DNA of 64,000 nt, taken from NCBI GenBank assembly GCA_001310555.1, contig BAXO01000021.1, positions 1-64,000 on the forward strand. The letters are read 5' to 3'. Made by a program: the position numbers and the translations under genes. Below are positions 38,998-49,763 of the stretch, in pieces; within the stretch, counting starts at the first letter, position 1; each line of letters opens with the position of its first letter. The stretch comes from Bacillus sp. JCM 19058. GTDB lineage: Bacteria > Bacillota > Bacilli > Bacillales_H > Bacillaceae_D. The notes below the pieces were generated by a model. That model saw only the letters and a list, made by a program, of their open reading frames with translations. It made no database searches and was not told the origin of the DNA.

Positions 38998-39567
38998 GTG
39001 ATTATCACGAAAAGTATGGGACAATATGAGCCAATTAAATTCCTGGAGGGGAAAAGAATTTATTTAAGACCAATAGAGAATGAAGATTTGGATTTATTAT
39101 ATTCCACCCTTTGGGATAAAGAAGGAAGAAAACTAACAGGAACCCAGACTGTATTTAGTCGTTCCGGAGTTCAAAAGTGGTTTGAGAACGTATCAACAGA
39201 CAATACCAGGATCGATCTCATCATATGCTTGCAAGAAAATAGCCAACCTATCGGGGAAATGGCTATGTTGGATATCGACCATCAAAATCGAAGGGCTGTT
39301 GTTCGCATTGCCGTATTCGATCGAGCATTTTTAGGAAATGGCTATGGTACCAAAGCAATGTCTTTGCTCTTAAGTTATGGATTTGACAAATTGAACCTGC
39401 ATAGAGTTGGATTAGATGTTTATTCATTCAATCAAAGAGCAATCAAATCATACGAAAAGCTCGGGTTTATACGTGAAGGAATAATCAGAGATGCACTATT
39501 TTATGATGGAGAATATCATGATTCAATTATTATGGGTGTCTTGAAGAACGAGTTTAAAAAGGCTTGA
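38998..39567 (+). CDS. GNAT N-acetyltransferase, RimJ/RimL type
   Basis: 189 residues, intact. LEGKRIYLRPIENEDLDLLY starts the domain; the acetyl-CoA loop is RAFLGNGYGTKAM; NLHRVGLDVYSFNQRAIKSY and EKLGFIREGIIRDALF close it, as in RimJ-like and spermidine/protein N-terminal acetyltransferases. GTG 38998 is given, but ATG 39016 is an alternative because AGGAAGG is too close to the GTG. Substrate unknown. Confidence 0.85.
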   Translation: MIITKSMGQYEPIKFLEGKRIYLRPIENEDLDLLYSTLWDKEGRKLTGTQTVFSRSGVQKWFENVSTDNTRIDLIICLQENSQPIGEMAMLDIDHQNRRAVVRIAVFDRAFLGNGYGTKAMSLLLSYGFDKLNLHRVGLDVYSFNQRAIKSYEKLGFIREGIIRDALFYDGEYHDSIIMGVLKNEFKKA

Positions 39568-40168
39568 ACTATCTTGGTAAAGTGAATAGGAGAATCAATA
39601 TAAGTTGCTAATCGCATTGCCCATCTCAAGGATTATTCAAAAAGTCGATGCGCGATTGTGGAATACCGTACCACATTTTTGTTATTTTTTGAGCAGCTAT
39701 GAGCTTTAAAAGGTTGTTACTGACTACACGAAGTGAGCAACAAAGACCATCAAATAAGGATTTCCATTTATATCCATCAGTCTGCCTCATTTGCAGCTTC
39801 GATGGTACTACTAAAATGAAAAGGATACTGTTTATGGAAACTATCACGGAAGCATCTACTACGCCTCCTAACCAAAGTGGAAAAAAAGTAGAGCCCATCT
39901 AATACGACGATTCAGCGTGACATACACGTTCATATACCGCTACAAGCCTAGCTTTTTGCCGCATTTTTTTGCTTCCTGCAGATGAATGACTCTTGTTCTT
40001 CTTCAAGCTGAAGCGGCTACTAATTCGACTGGGCTACGACCACAAAGTCGCGTTTAGAGAACCGGCGAGAAGTGAAAGCTGCGCGTACGTCTGCAGCCCC
40101 TAACTGAATACTGCACATTCTTACGACTTTCTCAAAAGATTGTACAACCATTTTAGGAGGGTATTCAT
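39568..40168. other. Intergenic stretch with no gene I can support
   Basis: About 600 bp. A minus-strand open frame (39626-39898, MGSTFFPLWLGGVVDASVIV ...) has hydrophobic segments but no ribosome binding site and no familiar family. The rest looks non-coding. Confidence 0.3.
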
Positions 40169-40946
40169 ATGACTGAATTTTTTTCATAACCCTGAGCACC
40201 GTCAAAGCTATAGCTTACGAGCGGCTTCTCCCGAATGGCGGGAAATGGCCAAGAAAACAAAGCAACCTAGCGCTTCCGTCGCCGTCGACTTAGGCTGCGG
40301 TGGGGGGATCTATACGGAAGCGTTGGCTGACATTGGCTTTACTTCTGTTGTCGGAATCGATTTTTCGACTGTCATGCTAGAGGAAGCAAAGAAACGATGT
40401 CAGGACATTGAACAAATTAGCTTTCAGCTCGGCACGACTGAGCAAACCGGTCTACCTGATCAGTTTGCTCATTTCCTTATGATGCGTGCGGTTACTCATC
40501 ACCTTCAACAGCTGCAGCCAACGTTGCAGGAAACCCGTCGAGTGCTACAAAATGATGGTCTGCTGCTCATTCAGGATCGGACGTTGGAGGATTGCTTTCA
40601 TCCCGGCTCGGTTACACATTTGCGTGGCTTTTTCTATGAGGTTCACCCGTTTTTAGCTCAAATCGAAGAGCAAAGACGGCATTCCCACGCGCAAGTAATC
40701 ACTGCTCTAAAAACAGCTGGCTTTCACACGCTTCACTCGCACACCTTATGGGAACCACGCAAATCTAATGCAAATCTGAGAGCCGTACAAAATGAAATTC
40801 TTGAGCGGAGAGGTCGTTCCCTTTTGCATCATCTTGATGATGAACAATTAGTCCAACTTTGGCAACGAATCGAACAGCCATTAGTTGAGATTGAATGGCC
40901 GCTCGTAGAAATCGAACCTTGGACCGTCTGGTGTGCAACAAAGTAA
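40169..40946 (+). CDS. SAM-dependent methyltransferase (one frameshift)
   Basis: About 259 residues. Starts MTEFFHNPEHRQSYSLRAAS after AGGAGGG; an extra T in the run at 40178-40184 breaks it after a few codons. SAM-binding motif I is VAVDLGCGGGIYTEAL, motif II VVGIDFSTVMLEEA, and NDGLLLIQDRT is motif III. Class I fold. Overlaps nothing; trmO starts 14 bp downstream, so probably one transcript. The substrate cannot be told. Confidence 0.85.
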
Positions 40947-40959
40947 GGGAGGGCTTGCA

Positions 40960-41416
40960 ATGTTTACCGTTCAACCGATTGCTTATGTTAAAAACAGGCG
41001 CAGGGCTATTGTGGACGATAATTGGGAAAGTGTCACCTCTGTTATTGAGCTCACAGATGCTTATCCGCCCGAATCATTATATGGAATCGAGGAGTTTTCC
41101 CATCTGGAAATCATATATTATTTCGACCGTGTGACGAAAGAACAGATCGAGACAGGAGCAAGACACCCGCGTCATCAGAAAAGCTACCCTAAGGTCGGCA
41201 TATTTGCCCAGCGCGGCAAAAACCGGCCGAATCAATTGGGATTAACAACCGTCAAGCTGATTAACGTTCAAAAAAAATAGACTAACTGTAGCTAAGCTGG
41301 ATGCTATATCGGGAACACCTGTGCTCGATATCAAACCAGTCTTTCGCCAATTTCAGCCAGATGAAAAAATAATTCAACCTCCCTGGGTGAGCGATCTTAT
41401 GCTAAACTACTGGTAA
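40960..41416 (+). CDS. TrmO/TsaA-family tRNA methyltransferase (one frameshift)
   Basis: About 151 residues. QPIAYVKNRRRAIVDDNWES, LYGIEEFSHLEIIYYFDRV, and RHPRHQKSYPKVGIFAQRGK NRPNQLGLT are the core of the UPF0066/TrmO family, which N6-methylates threonylcarbamoyl-adenosine 37 of tRNA-Thr using SAM. An extra A in the run at 41271-41277 hides the C-terminal part (LDAISGTPVLDIKPVFRQFQ). AAGGGAGGG before ATG 40960. Whether this member methylates tRNA or a small molecule is not proven. Confidence 0.85.
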
Positions 41417-41447
41417 TCGTAAAGCGAATGGAAGGGAGACATGTGAA

Positions 41448-42240
41448 ATGATTCGACGTTTAACAGAACGAGACCATGAGACTTGCATCGCTTTAATTTC
41501 GAAGCGACCCGCCGAAAATTTATTTATTATCGGAGATATTGAAGCGTACGGTTACGATCAGCCCTTTCAACAGCTTTGGGGTGATTTCGCTGACGATGGA
41601 CAGTTACGAGCTGTTCTGTTGAACTATGAAGGAAATTACATTCCTTATGCCGAATCCCAATTTAATGCGGAAGGCTTTGCCGCTATTATAAAAACGGATC
41701 AAAATTCCATCATGCTTTCTGGACTGTTACAGGTGACGTCACAGATGACGCCTTTTTTTGACCGATGAACTGGCGTCAACACGAACGTTATTTTACGCCA
41801 AATGTGATAGCGACACAAAATTGTCCGCGTCAAAGGATGAGCTTGTTACGAAGCGACCCTTGAAGACGCCGAGGAATTGACAGAGCTTTATCGCCAAATC
41901 CCTGAATTCGAGGATATCGGCACAGTCGAAGAAAAAAAAGCGCAGCATGGAGAATGGAACGAGCCGTACGTACTACATTCGCCAAAACGGTCAAATCGTT
42001 TCCGCCGCCTCGACTGCTGCTGAAAACTCAATGGCAGCAATGGTTATTGGTGTATGTACGCTTCACGATTACAAAAATTTAGGCTTTGCCAGTCGGTGCT
42101 TAAATCAATTGTGCCACGATATACTCAAGGAAGGAAAAACTCTTTGTTTGTTTTACGATAATCCTGATGCTGGGCGTATTTACAAGCGACTCGGTTTTTA
42201 TGATATTGAGAAATGGGCGATGAACACCCGCTCAAACTAG
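41448..42240 (+). CDS. GNAT-family acetyltransferase (frameshifted)
   Basis: About 263 residues. N-terminal MIRRLTERDHETCIALISKR PAENLFIIGDIEAYG, then after breaks near 41755 and 41850, a GNAT core with VIGVCTLHDYKNLGFASRCL and FYDNPDAGRIYKRLGFYDIE. It resembles the larger two-part GNAT proteins with an N-terminal DUF4081-like region. AAGGGAGA precedes ATG 41448. Function unknown. Confidence 0.78.
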
Positions 42241-42251
42241 AGGTGAGAGTA

Positions 42252-43231
42252 ATGATACGATTTGCCGTCATCGGAACAAATTGGATAACCGATCGCTTTA
42301 TTGAGGCAGCAGTACAGCTAGATGAGTTTCAGCTAGTCGCTGTTTATTCAAGGACGATAGAGCGAGCGAATGAGTTTGCTACGAAATATTCCGTCGATAC
42401 GATCTTCACCGACTTGAACAAGCTTGCCGACTATCACGCAATTGATGCAGTGTATATCGCCAGCCCGAATTCTTTCCATGCCGAGCAAGCCATTTTATTG
42501 ATGGAGCATGGCAAGCATGTCCTTTGTGAAAAGCCGATCGCTGCTAATGCCGTTGAATTTGAAAGAATGGCGCGCACGGCAAAAGCGAATCATGTCGTTC
42601 TAATGGAAGCATTAAAAACAACGCTGCTTCCTAATTTTAAAAGAATATCTGAGCACCTTCATAAAATCGGTACGATTCGTCGTTATGTCGCGAACTACTG
42701 CCAATATTCCTCCCGTTATGACGCCTACAAGACTGGGACGGTTCTGAATGCTTTTCAGCCCCACTTTGCCAACGGCGCCTTAATGGATTTAGGAATCTAC
42801 TGCATTTATCGCTTGTCGTGCTATTCGGCAGTCCTTTGCAAATCAAGGCACATGCATACATGCTCGAATCGGGAGTCGACGGGGAAGGTAGTCTCTTAAT
42901 GCAATATCCTGAAAAAGAAGCTGTAATCATGTATTCAAAAATTACAAACTCATCGCTCCCTTCGGAAATTCAAGGTGAGGATGGGAGTATTGTCATCGAC
43001 AAGCTTAGTACAATGAAAGGGATTAGCATTCATTACAGGGATGGAACTAAGGAAGACATTACTGTCCCACAGCTTCCTAATGATATGTTTTATGAGGTCA
43101 AGGAGTTTATTGACTTGATTCAGCACGGCAAGACTGAATCGAGTACAAACAGCCACGCTCATTCCCTCGCCTCACTTCAGATAATGGACGAAGCGCGTCA
43201 GCAATTCGGACTCACTTTTCCAAACGATTGA
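42252..43231 (+). CDS. Gfo/Idh/MocA-family oxidoreductase (one frameshift)
   Basis: About 326 residues. NAD(P)-binding FAVIGTNWITDRFIEAA, then IDAVYIASPNSFHAEQAILL and HVLCEKPIAANA with the catalytic EKP lysine; the C-terminal domain continues after a break near 42812 as IKAHAYMLESGVDGEGSLLM. Members act on sugars, inositols or dihydrodiols. The start ATG is 11 bp after the GNAT stop. It ends before a bidirectional terminator. Confidence 0.88.
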
Positions 43232-43277
43232 GCAGGATATAAAGTGGAAGTCAATTGAGATCATCACAAGTCATACT

Positions 43278-43306
43278 AAAGGAGCAGGGTTTTCCCCTGC
43301 TCCTTT
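43278..43306. terminator. Bidirectional terminator between convergent operons
   Basis: AAAGGAGCAGGG / CCCTGCTCCTTT, a perfect 12-bp stem with a 5-base loop, between the Gfo/Idh gene and manA. Confidence 0.85.
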
Positions 43307-43380
43307 ACTTTAGCTATTGCCGACATAGTCTCGCTTGTCGTATGAGCGAGCGCACAAAAAAAAGCGATATCCCTTTGCTA

Positions 43381-44343
43381 TCACGTATGGGAAACGACAA
43401 GCTCTGCTTGACCTGCTAACTGATACGTCGTAACCGTCGTCGGCACGATAAAATGATCTCCCTTTGCAAACGAATACGATTGTCCGTCGATCGTGATCTT
43501 GCCCGCACCGTCCAGTACACTGCAAAGCCAATAATGGCCGGATGTATTCTCATTGGCTTCTCCGTTTAAATCCCAGTGGTAAACGGTAAAATATTCGCAC
43601 GACTTCAGGCGTTTGCTCTTTAAGCCAGAACGTTGATCGACGATGGCATCGGCCGTCGCATCCTCATGAGGAGCAGCCGTTACCTCAATGGACGGCTCAA
43701 TATGGAGCTCCCTTGCTTGCCCTTCGTCATCGGTTCGATCGTAATCGTACACTCGATACGTTAAATCAGAGCTTTGCTGTGTTTCCAAAATCATGATCCC
43801 CGCTCCGATCGCATGGATCGTTCGACTCGGGACAAAAAAGAAATCGCCGCGCTTCACTTTTACTTTTCGGAGCAATTCGTCCCATTTCCCTTGCTCGATC
43901 ATCGCTGCCAATTCTTCCTTCGATTTAGCGTGGTGACCGTAAACAATTTCTGCTCCTTCTTCACAGTCAATAATGTACCAGCATTCTGTTTTTCCTAGCT
44001 GACCGTTTTCGCGTTCAGCGGCGTATGTATCATCAGGGTGCACTTGCACCGACAAATCCTGATTCGCATCGAGAATTTTAATAAGTAGCGGAAATTCAGT
44101 CCCCGTCTCGTTGCCGAATAGCTCCTTATGATTTGTCCAAACGTCAGCAAGCGTTTGGCCTTTTAAGCGTCCGTTCTTAATTTCGCACATGCCGTTTTGG
44201 TGCGCAGAAATCGCCCAGCATTCACCGGTTTTAGCCGACGGGATTTCATAGCCGAATTCGCTTTTCAACTTATCTCCGCCCCAAATTCGCTCCTGAAATA
44301 CCGGCTGCAAAAATAATGGTTCTCTCAGTTTCGCCATCTCCAT
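43381..44343 (-). CDS. manA: Mannose-6-phosphate isomerase
   Basis: 320 residues, intact. Zinc ligands of the type I cupin are seen in VQVHPDDTYA (His102) and KTECWYII (Glu120); RTIHAIGAG carries the third ligand, and DLTYRVYDYDR the substrate side. It interconverts mannose 6-phosphate and fructose 6-phosphate. Only 2 bp after the ROK kinase stop, so it is the last gene of the xyl-side operon. Confidence 0.93.
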   Translation of the reverse strand: MEMAKLREPLFLQPVFQERIWGGDKLKSEFGYEIPSAKTGECWAISAHQNGMCEIKNGRLKGQTLADVWTNHKELFGNETGTEFPLLIKILDANQDLSVQVHPDDTYAAERENGQLGKTECWYIIDCEEGAEIVYGHHAKSKEELAAMIEQGKWDELLRKVKVKRGDFFFVPSRTIHAIGAGIMILETQQSSDLTYRVYDYDRTDDEGQARELHIEPSIEVTAAPHEDATADAIVDQRSGLKSKRLKSCEYFTVYHWDLNGEANENTSGHYWLCSVLDGAGKITIDGQSYSFAKGDHFIVPTTVTTYQLAGQAELVVSHT

Positions 44344-44345
44344 TT

Positions 44346-45271
44346 CTACATATCTCCCTTATGTTTGAAAGCTAGTGCTGCCGCGCCGATAAATCCAGCA
44401 TCCTGATCGAGAACAGCCGGAACGATTTCTGTGCTTCGTCCTGATGGATTTAGCGCATATTGGCTAACATATTGCTGTACGGCAGAAAATAGAGGCTCTC
44501 CTACCTTTGAGACTCCGCCGCCAATCACAATTTTCTCCGGGTCAAACAGATTGATTAAAGACACACAGCCCGCTCCGATTTTTTCAAACGTTTTTTCGAT
44601 TAAGGCGACGATTGCAGCATCACCCTTGTGATACAATGTGAAGACTTCCTTCGTGGTTAGCGTTTTCCCGACGGCCTCCGAACCTAATCTTGCAATCGCC
44701 GTCCCTGAAGCAATCATTTCAAAACATCCGAACTGTCCGCAAACGCATTGACCATAAGCGGGATCAATTACAATATGTCCGACATCCCCCGCATTTCCGC
44801 GAGCACCGCTCATGAGCTTCCCTTGACTGAAAATTCCCGCTCCGATACCGGTGCTTACAGTTAAATAAATAAAATCGTCATTGGCTACCCCGGCCCCGAG
44901 CCACTTTTCAGCCAAAGTAGCTGCGGTAGCATCATTTTCGAATAGAACAGGGACGGTAAAGTGATCTTGAATTTGTTCAACCACGGGAACGTCGCGCCAA
45001 TTTTGTAAATTAGGTGGATTCGTAATCATCCCTTTTTTTTCACATCAACCGGCCCAGGAGCCCCGATTCCAATCCCTGCCACCTCCGACTCGTGCACTTT
45101 TAGTTCTCGCAGCTGCTGTTTCACAACCGCAATGACCTCATATAAAAGCTCGACAGGCGTAATTTCTAGATTCGTTTTGATGATTTTTTTCGATTTCACT
45201 TCACCTTGCTGGTCTACAACACCAATCGCTACCTTTGTTCCGCCAATGTCAACTCCGACTGCATAGCTCAT
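44346..45271 (-). CDS. ROK-family sugar kinase, probably glucokinase (one frameshift)
   Basis: About 308 residues. ATP-binding GVDIGGTKVAIGVV, catalytic Asp in FENDATAATLAEKW, phosphate loop LTVSTGIGAGIF and the zinc motif CVCGQFGCFE of ROK proteins. An extra A in the run at 45029-45036 splits it; corrected, GPVDVKKGMITNPPNLQNW. No DNA-binding domain, so it is a kinase, not a repressor. Start ATG 45271 follows AAGGAG. Glucokinase is most likely, fructokinase or mannokinase are alternatives given manA next door. Confidence 0.88.
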
Positions 45272-45367
45272 CCTCAAACTCCTTTTTCAATACAATCTCA
45301 AGCTGTCTTCAATTGATGACGACTTATGGAATAGTTTATCAAAAAGGCACTGAAAAATCATCGTGAT

Positions 45368-46857
45368 TTAGCGAAATGAGCGCAATCTCTCATTAATGTC
45401 CTTCGTCTGCTCATAAATTTGCTGGTAGACCTCATACACTTCCCCGTATTTTTCTACCTGAGCGGAAGCAGGCCAAAATTGGCGTTCACTCTCTACAAAA
45501 ACGGCAGCGCATTCTTCCATCGTGGAATACCAGCCATGCCCAACAGCCGCAAGCATTGCTGCCCCGAGCGCAGGACCTTGCTCACTCTTCAATTTAACTA
45601 TCGTCGCATTAAAAATGTCTGCCTGCATTTGCAGCCAGTGCTCATTTTTTGCACCGCCGCCGATGGATACAATCGTATCAATCTCCTTTCCCCCTTCGCC
45701 TCGCATCAGCTCGAGTGAATCCCTCAGCGAAAAAGTAATGCCTTCGAGAACAGCCCTAGTAAATTCAGGCGCCGATGAGAGCTGTCAATCCCGATAAAGC
45801 TAGCGCGGATGGCCGAGTCAGCGTATGGTGTCCGCTCTCCCATAATATACGGTGTAAACAGCAGTCCCCTTGCGCCAGGCGGAACTTCGGCCATTTCTTC
45901 TAGCAATCGCTCAAACGAAACCTCATCAGCAAAGGCTTTTTTAAACCAGCTCAGACTGTCACCGGCTGCTAACGTCACACCCATGACATACCAAGCATCC
46001 TTCATCCCATGGTTAAAATAATGCAGCTTTCCTTGAAAATCGTGCTCTTCTTTTTGGTGGTAGCTAAGCAGAACACCTGAGGTTCCTACGCTACATAGCG
46101 TTGAACCGGGAGCAATAATTCCCGCACCGAGTGCGCCGCAGGCATTGTCGGCACCACCAGCAAATACCTTTGTCTCCGTTGATAAACCGAGTTCGGCAGC
46201 GACTTCAGGCAATAAATGGCCGACAAAGTCAGCGGAATCGACTAATGGTGGACATAATCGTTCCGGAATAGCCAAAGCCTCGCATATGTCCGTGCTCCAC
46301 CGCCTATTTGCCACATCAAGCAGCAAGGTCCCGGCCGCATCGGAATAGTCCATGTGCAGTTTACCTGTTAAGCGGTAGCGGACGTAATCCTTCGGCAGCA
46401 AAAATTGTCGCGCCTCTTGAAACTTCCTTTGTTCATGCTGCTTCACCCAAAGTAGCTTAGGCAATGTAAATCCTTCCAATGCTTTGTTTTTGGCAATGGT
46501 TATGAGCCGCTCACCTAGAATCCGTTCAATCTCCCGACATTGCTCAGTCGTTCTCGTATCGTTCCAAAGAATTGCGTTCCTTAACGGAGCCCCCTGTGCA
46601 TCAAGCAACACGAGCCCGTGCATTTGTCCAGAGAAGCTTATCCCTTTGATCGAATGATTCTCAACACTGCTGGACAATTCATTTACGGCGGCGATCGTTT
46701 GGGCAACCCATTGCTCTGGATTCTGTTCGCTATATCCTGGGCGCTCCTGAATTAGTTCAAGCTCCCTCACTGCCTCCCTGCAAACCTCACCGCCTTCATT
46801 GACGAGTAGTGCTTTAATCGAGCTTGTTCCTAGGTCGATTCCAATTACGTATTCCAT
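45368..46857 (-). CDS. xylB: Xylulokinase (one frameshift)
   Basis: About 496 residues of the FGGY family. VIGIDLGTSSIKALLV, SFSGQMHGLVLLD, RNAILWNDTRTTEQC, catalytic Asp in GGADNACGALGAG, and the C-terminal VSIGGGAKNEHWLQMQADIF. A missing base near 45782 breaks it at APEFTRAVLEGITFSLRDSL. It phosphorylates D-xylulose for the pentose phosphate pathway. GGAGG precedes ATG 46857; it follows xylA. Confidence 0.94.
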
Positions 46858-46928
46858 CCTTTATCCTCCGTTCATAGTGAGTAGCAGTCTCTGCCTAAAT
46901 TTCCTGTCTGAACTCAAGCTGTCAAAAA

Positions 46929-46983
46929 GACACCTCTATCCACAAAAAATGAACCTTGTCATCTTTAGCTTCCATGAGGTGTC
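46929..46983 (-). terminator. Hairpin between xylA and xylB
   Basis: GACACCTC / GAGGTGTC flank a 39-base loop, and the minus strand continues with TTTTT. It could act as a partial terminator that lowers xylB relative to xylA. Confidence 0.5.
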
Positions 46984-47020
46984 TCATTTTTTAAACATTG
47001 CACGGTCATGTTAGAGCGAT

Positions 47021-48333
47021 TTATGTTGAGAAAATATACTCGTTTAACCGCGCTTTAATATATTCAATTCGTCCTGACGTATGCACGATATCAGGATTGG
47101 TCAGGGCATGCGCTTCAAGCGAATGAAAGGTTGCTTTTCCTGAAACGATATCGGCTCCAACCCCTTCTTTATACGTTCGATACCGCTCAGCGATAATCGC
47201 CGAAAAGAACCCTTCCTCTTTTAGCCTTGCAGCTACCTTCAACCCTTTAGCAAAAGTATCCATCCCAGCGATATGAGAAATAAACAAATCTTCTGCTTGA
47301 AACGAGGTTCTTCTTACCTTTGCGTCAAAGTTGATTCCTCCTGGCGCCAAACCGCCATTTTCAAGAATCTCGTACATCGCTAATGTCACAGCATACAGAT
47401 CGGTTGGGAATTCATCTGTATCCCAGCCTAGCAGTAAGTCCCCCTGATTCGCGTCAATAGAGCCGAGCATATCGTGAGCTCGAGCCACTCGCAACTCATG
47501 TTCGAAGGTGTGTCCAGCTAACGTCGCATGATTCGCCTCTAGGTTCAGCTTAAATCGATCGGCCAGATCATATTTTTGCAAGAAGCTGATTGCCGTTTGC
47601 GCATCAAAATCATACTGGTGCTTCATCGGCTCCTTCGGCTTAGGCTCGATTAGGAATTGGCCTGTAAAGCCGATTTCTTTCGCATAATCTAGCGCCATAT
47701 GATAAAACCTGGCTAAATTCTCGAGTTCGAACTCTAGATCTGTGTTTAGCAGTGATTCATAGCCTTCTCGCCCGCCCCAAAAGACAAAATTTGACGAGCC
47801 AAGCTCCTTACCAATCTCTAACGATTTTTTTACTTGAGCGGCGGCGTACGCATAAACATCGGCATTACTCGTCGTTGCCGCTCCAAAAACGAAGCGCGGA
47901 TTCGTGAACATATTCGCGGTGTTCCAGAGAAGCTTAACTTTGCTTGTACTCAAATACTCCTTCATCATCGCCACTATCGTATCAAGGTTTTTATTCGTCT
48001 CTTGAAGACTTTGGCCTTCAGGAGCGATGTCTCGATCGTGGAAACAAAAATATGGAACATCAAGCTTTTCAAAGAATTCAAAGGACGCTTCACACCTTTT
48101 TTTAGCTAAATCGAGCCGCTTGCCCCATCCCAAGGCCTTTGCATCGTCCCGACTCCAAACGGGTCCGAACCATCCTCAGTAAACGTATGCCAATACGCGA
48201 CCGCGAAACGCAAATGCTCTTCCATCGTTTTCCCTAACACAACCTCATCTGCCTTATAATGCTTAAAAGCAAATGGTTGTTTAGAAGAAGGACCTTCATA
48301 TTCTACCTTGCCTACACCTGTGAAATACCCCAT
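47021..48333 (-). CDS. xylA: Xylose isomerase (one frameshift)
   Basis: About 438 residues. [21 protein letters not shown] near residue 60, catalytic [51 protein letters not shown] and [17 protein letters not shown], the metal- and sugar-binding set of long class II xylose isomerases. A missing base near 48112 splits it after MQRPWDGAS. It converts D-xylose to D-xylulose. AGGAGGG precedes ATG 48333. Upstream sits a XylR-type operator and a cre site. Confidence 0.95.
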
Positions 48334-48440
48334 TCCAAAACCCTCCTATAAATGTGTTAATTTTCAAGCTACCTTAGTTTAATAACAATACATAACTTGA
48401 TTAAAAACTAGTAGAAAAAAAATAACAAACAAAAATCAAC

Positions 48441-48485
48441 GTAGGAAAGCGCTTAAATAAATAACTTAGTTTGTTTATTAAACTA
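48441..48485. promoter_or_regulatory. cre site and XylR-type operator in the xylA-xylR gap
   Basis: GGAAAGCGCTTAAAT around 48444-48458 matches the CcpA catabolite-response element core AAGCGCTT. TAGTTT-7-AAACTA (48467-48485) is close to the known xyl operator of Bacillus (TTAGTTTGTTT...AAACTAA). Both are in the divergent promoter region, so xylose induction and glucose repression are expected. Confidence 0.75.
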
Positions 48486-48576
48486 TTTGTATGATATATT
48501 GTAATCAATAATAGTTAGATTGTAAAGCTTCCTTTTTGGAAAGACTGAGCGTAACTACTGGAACGGGGATACAGAC

Positions 48577-49730
48577 ATGAAAACAATCGAAAAGCTATCC
48601 ATTCGTAAAATGAATGAAAAGCAAGTACTTCAGCTAATCATCGATCATAAACTGATTTCGCGAGCAGAAATTTCGAAGATTTCACGATTGAACAAAGCGA
48701 CCGTTTCCTCAATCGTTGAGGAACTAGTTCAGAAAGACCTAATAACTGAAGTCGGGATTGGTAATAGTCAGGGTGGTCGAAAACCGATCATGTTTCAATT
48801 CCAAACAAAAGCAGCACTCTCGCTCAGTATCGAAATCGGTTATAATTTTATCTCCTCTGTATTGACCTATTTAGACGGCTCAATTGTTGCAGAGCAAACA
48901 GAAATGCTAAGCATTGAGCGTTCGTCCATTGTTGACAAGCTTAAGGCAATCATTAGAAAGCATCAGCAAATAGCCCCTACTACTTCCTATGGCTAATCGG
49001 TGCGACTATTGCCGTACACGGTATCGTCAAGCAAAACAAAATTATTTTCACACCTTATTACGACTTAGCAGGGTTGCCGCTTGCCGAGAAGCTGAGCTCT
49101 TATTTTGACTTGACGATGCACTTAGAAAACGAAGCCAACTTATCGGCACTCGGGGAAAACTCGTTTTCGGTTCATGCTGATAACTTAATTAGTATTCGTA
49201 TCGGCTCGGGCATCGGCGCAGGCGTCATCATTGATCGCCAATTAGTGAAGGGGCGTAATGGATACAGCGGGAGATTGGGCATACTATCGTTGTTCCAAAC
49301 GGAAAAGAGTGTCCTTGCGGAAATCACGGCTGCTTTGAACAGTATGCTTCGGAAAAGAGTATCCTTCATGAGTATAGTAAAATTAAAGGAAGACCTGCCA
49401 CGTTTGATGAATTAAAAAGAGACTACGAAGACAACGTGTTTCAAGCCGTCAAAATTATGGACACCTTTATTTCGTTCATGTCATTAGGCTTAAACAATAT
49501 CATTTACTCCTTTAATCCTGACGTGATTATTATTAATAGCCGGATTACTAATGAAATCAATGGAATCATCGAAAAAAATCAAGGAAAGCCTAAACCAACA
49601 GCAAAGAAATTCGTCGCTCATTAAAGCTTCTGAACTGCGAGAGCACGCCTTACTTCTTGGTGGTCTCTATGTTAACGTTACTAGCTTTTTAGAACTCGAT
49701 TCGTTTCATATGATAAGCGAAAGCGATTGA
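48577..49730 (+). CDS. xylR: Xylose repressor XylR, ROK family (several frameshifts)
   Basis: About 384 residues. N-terminal winged HTH (LISRAEISKISRLNKATVSS IVEELVQ), GGRKPIMF linker, then the ROK sugar-binding core with FDLTMHLENEANLSALGE and SIRIGSGIGAGVIIDRQLVK. Breaks lie near 48990, 49300, 49410 and 49580. Divergent from xylA with the operator between them; binding of xylose would release it. A terminator overlaps the end. Confidence 0.9.
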
Positions 49731-49749
49731 CTTAGAAATCAATCGCTTT
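49720..49749. terminator. Bidirectional terminator after xylR
   Basis: AAAGCGATTGA / TCAATCGCTTT with an 8-base loop; shared by xylR and the convergent oxidoreductase gene. Confidence 0.8.
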
Positions 49750-49763
49750 CCAGTTGGAACTAT

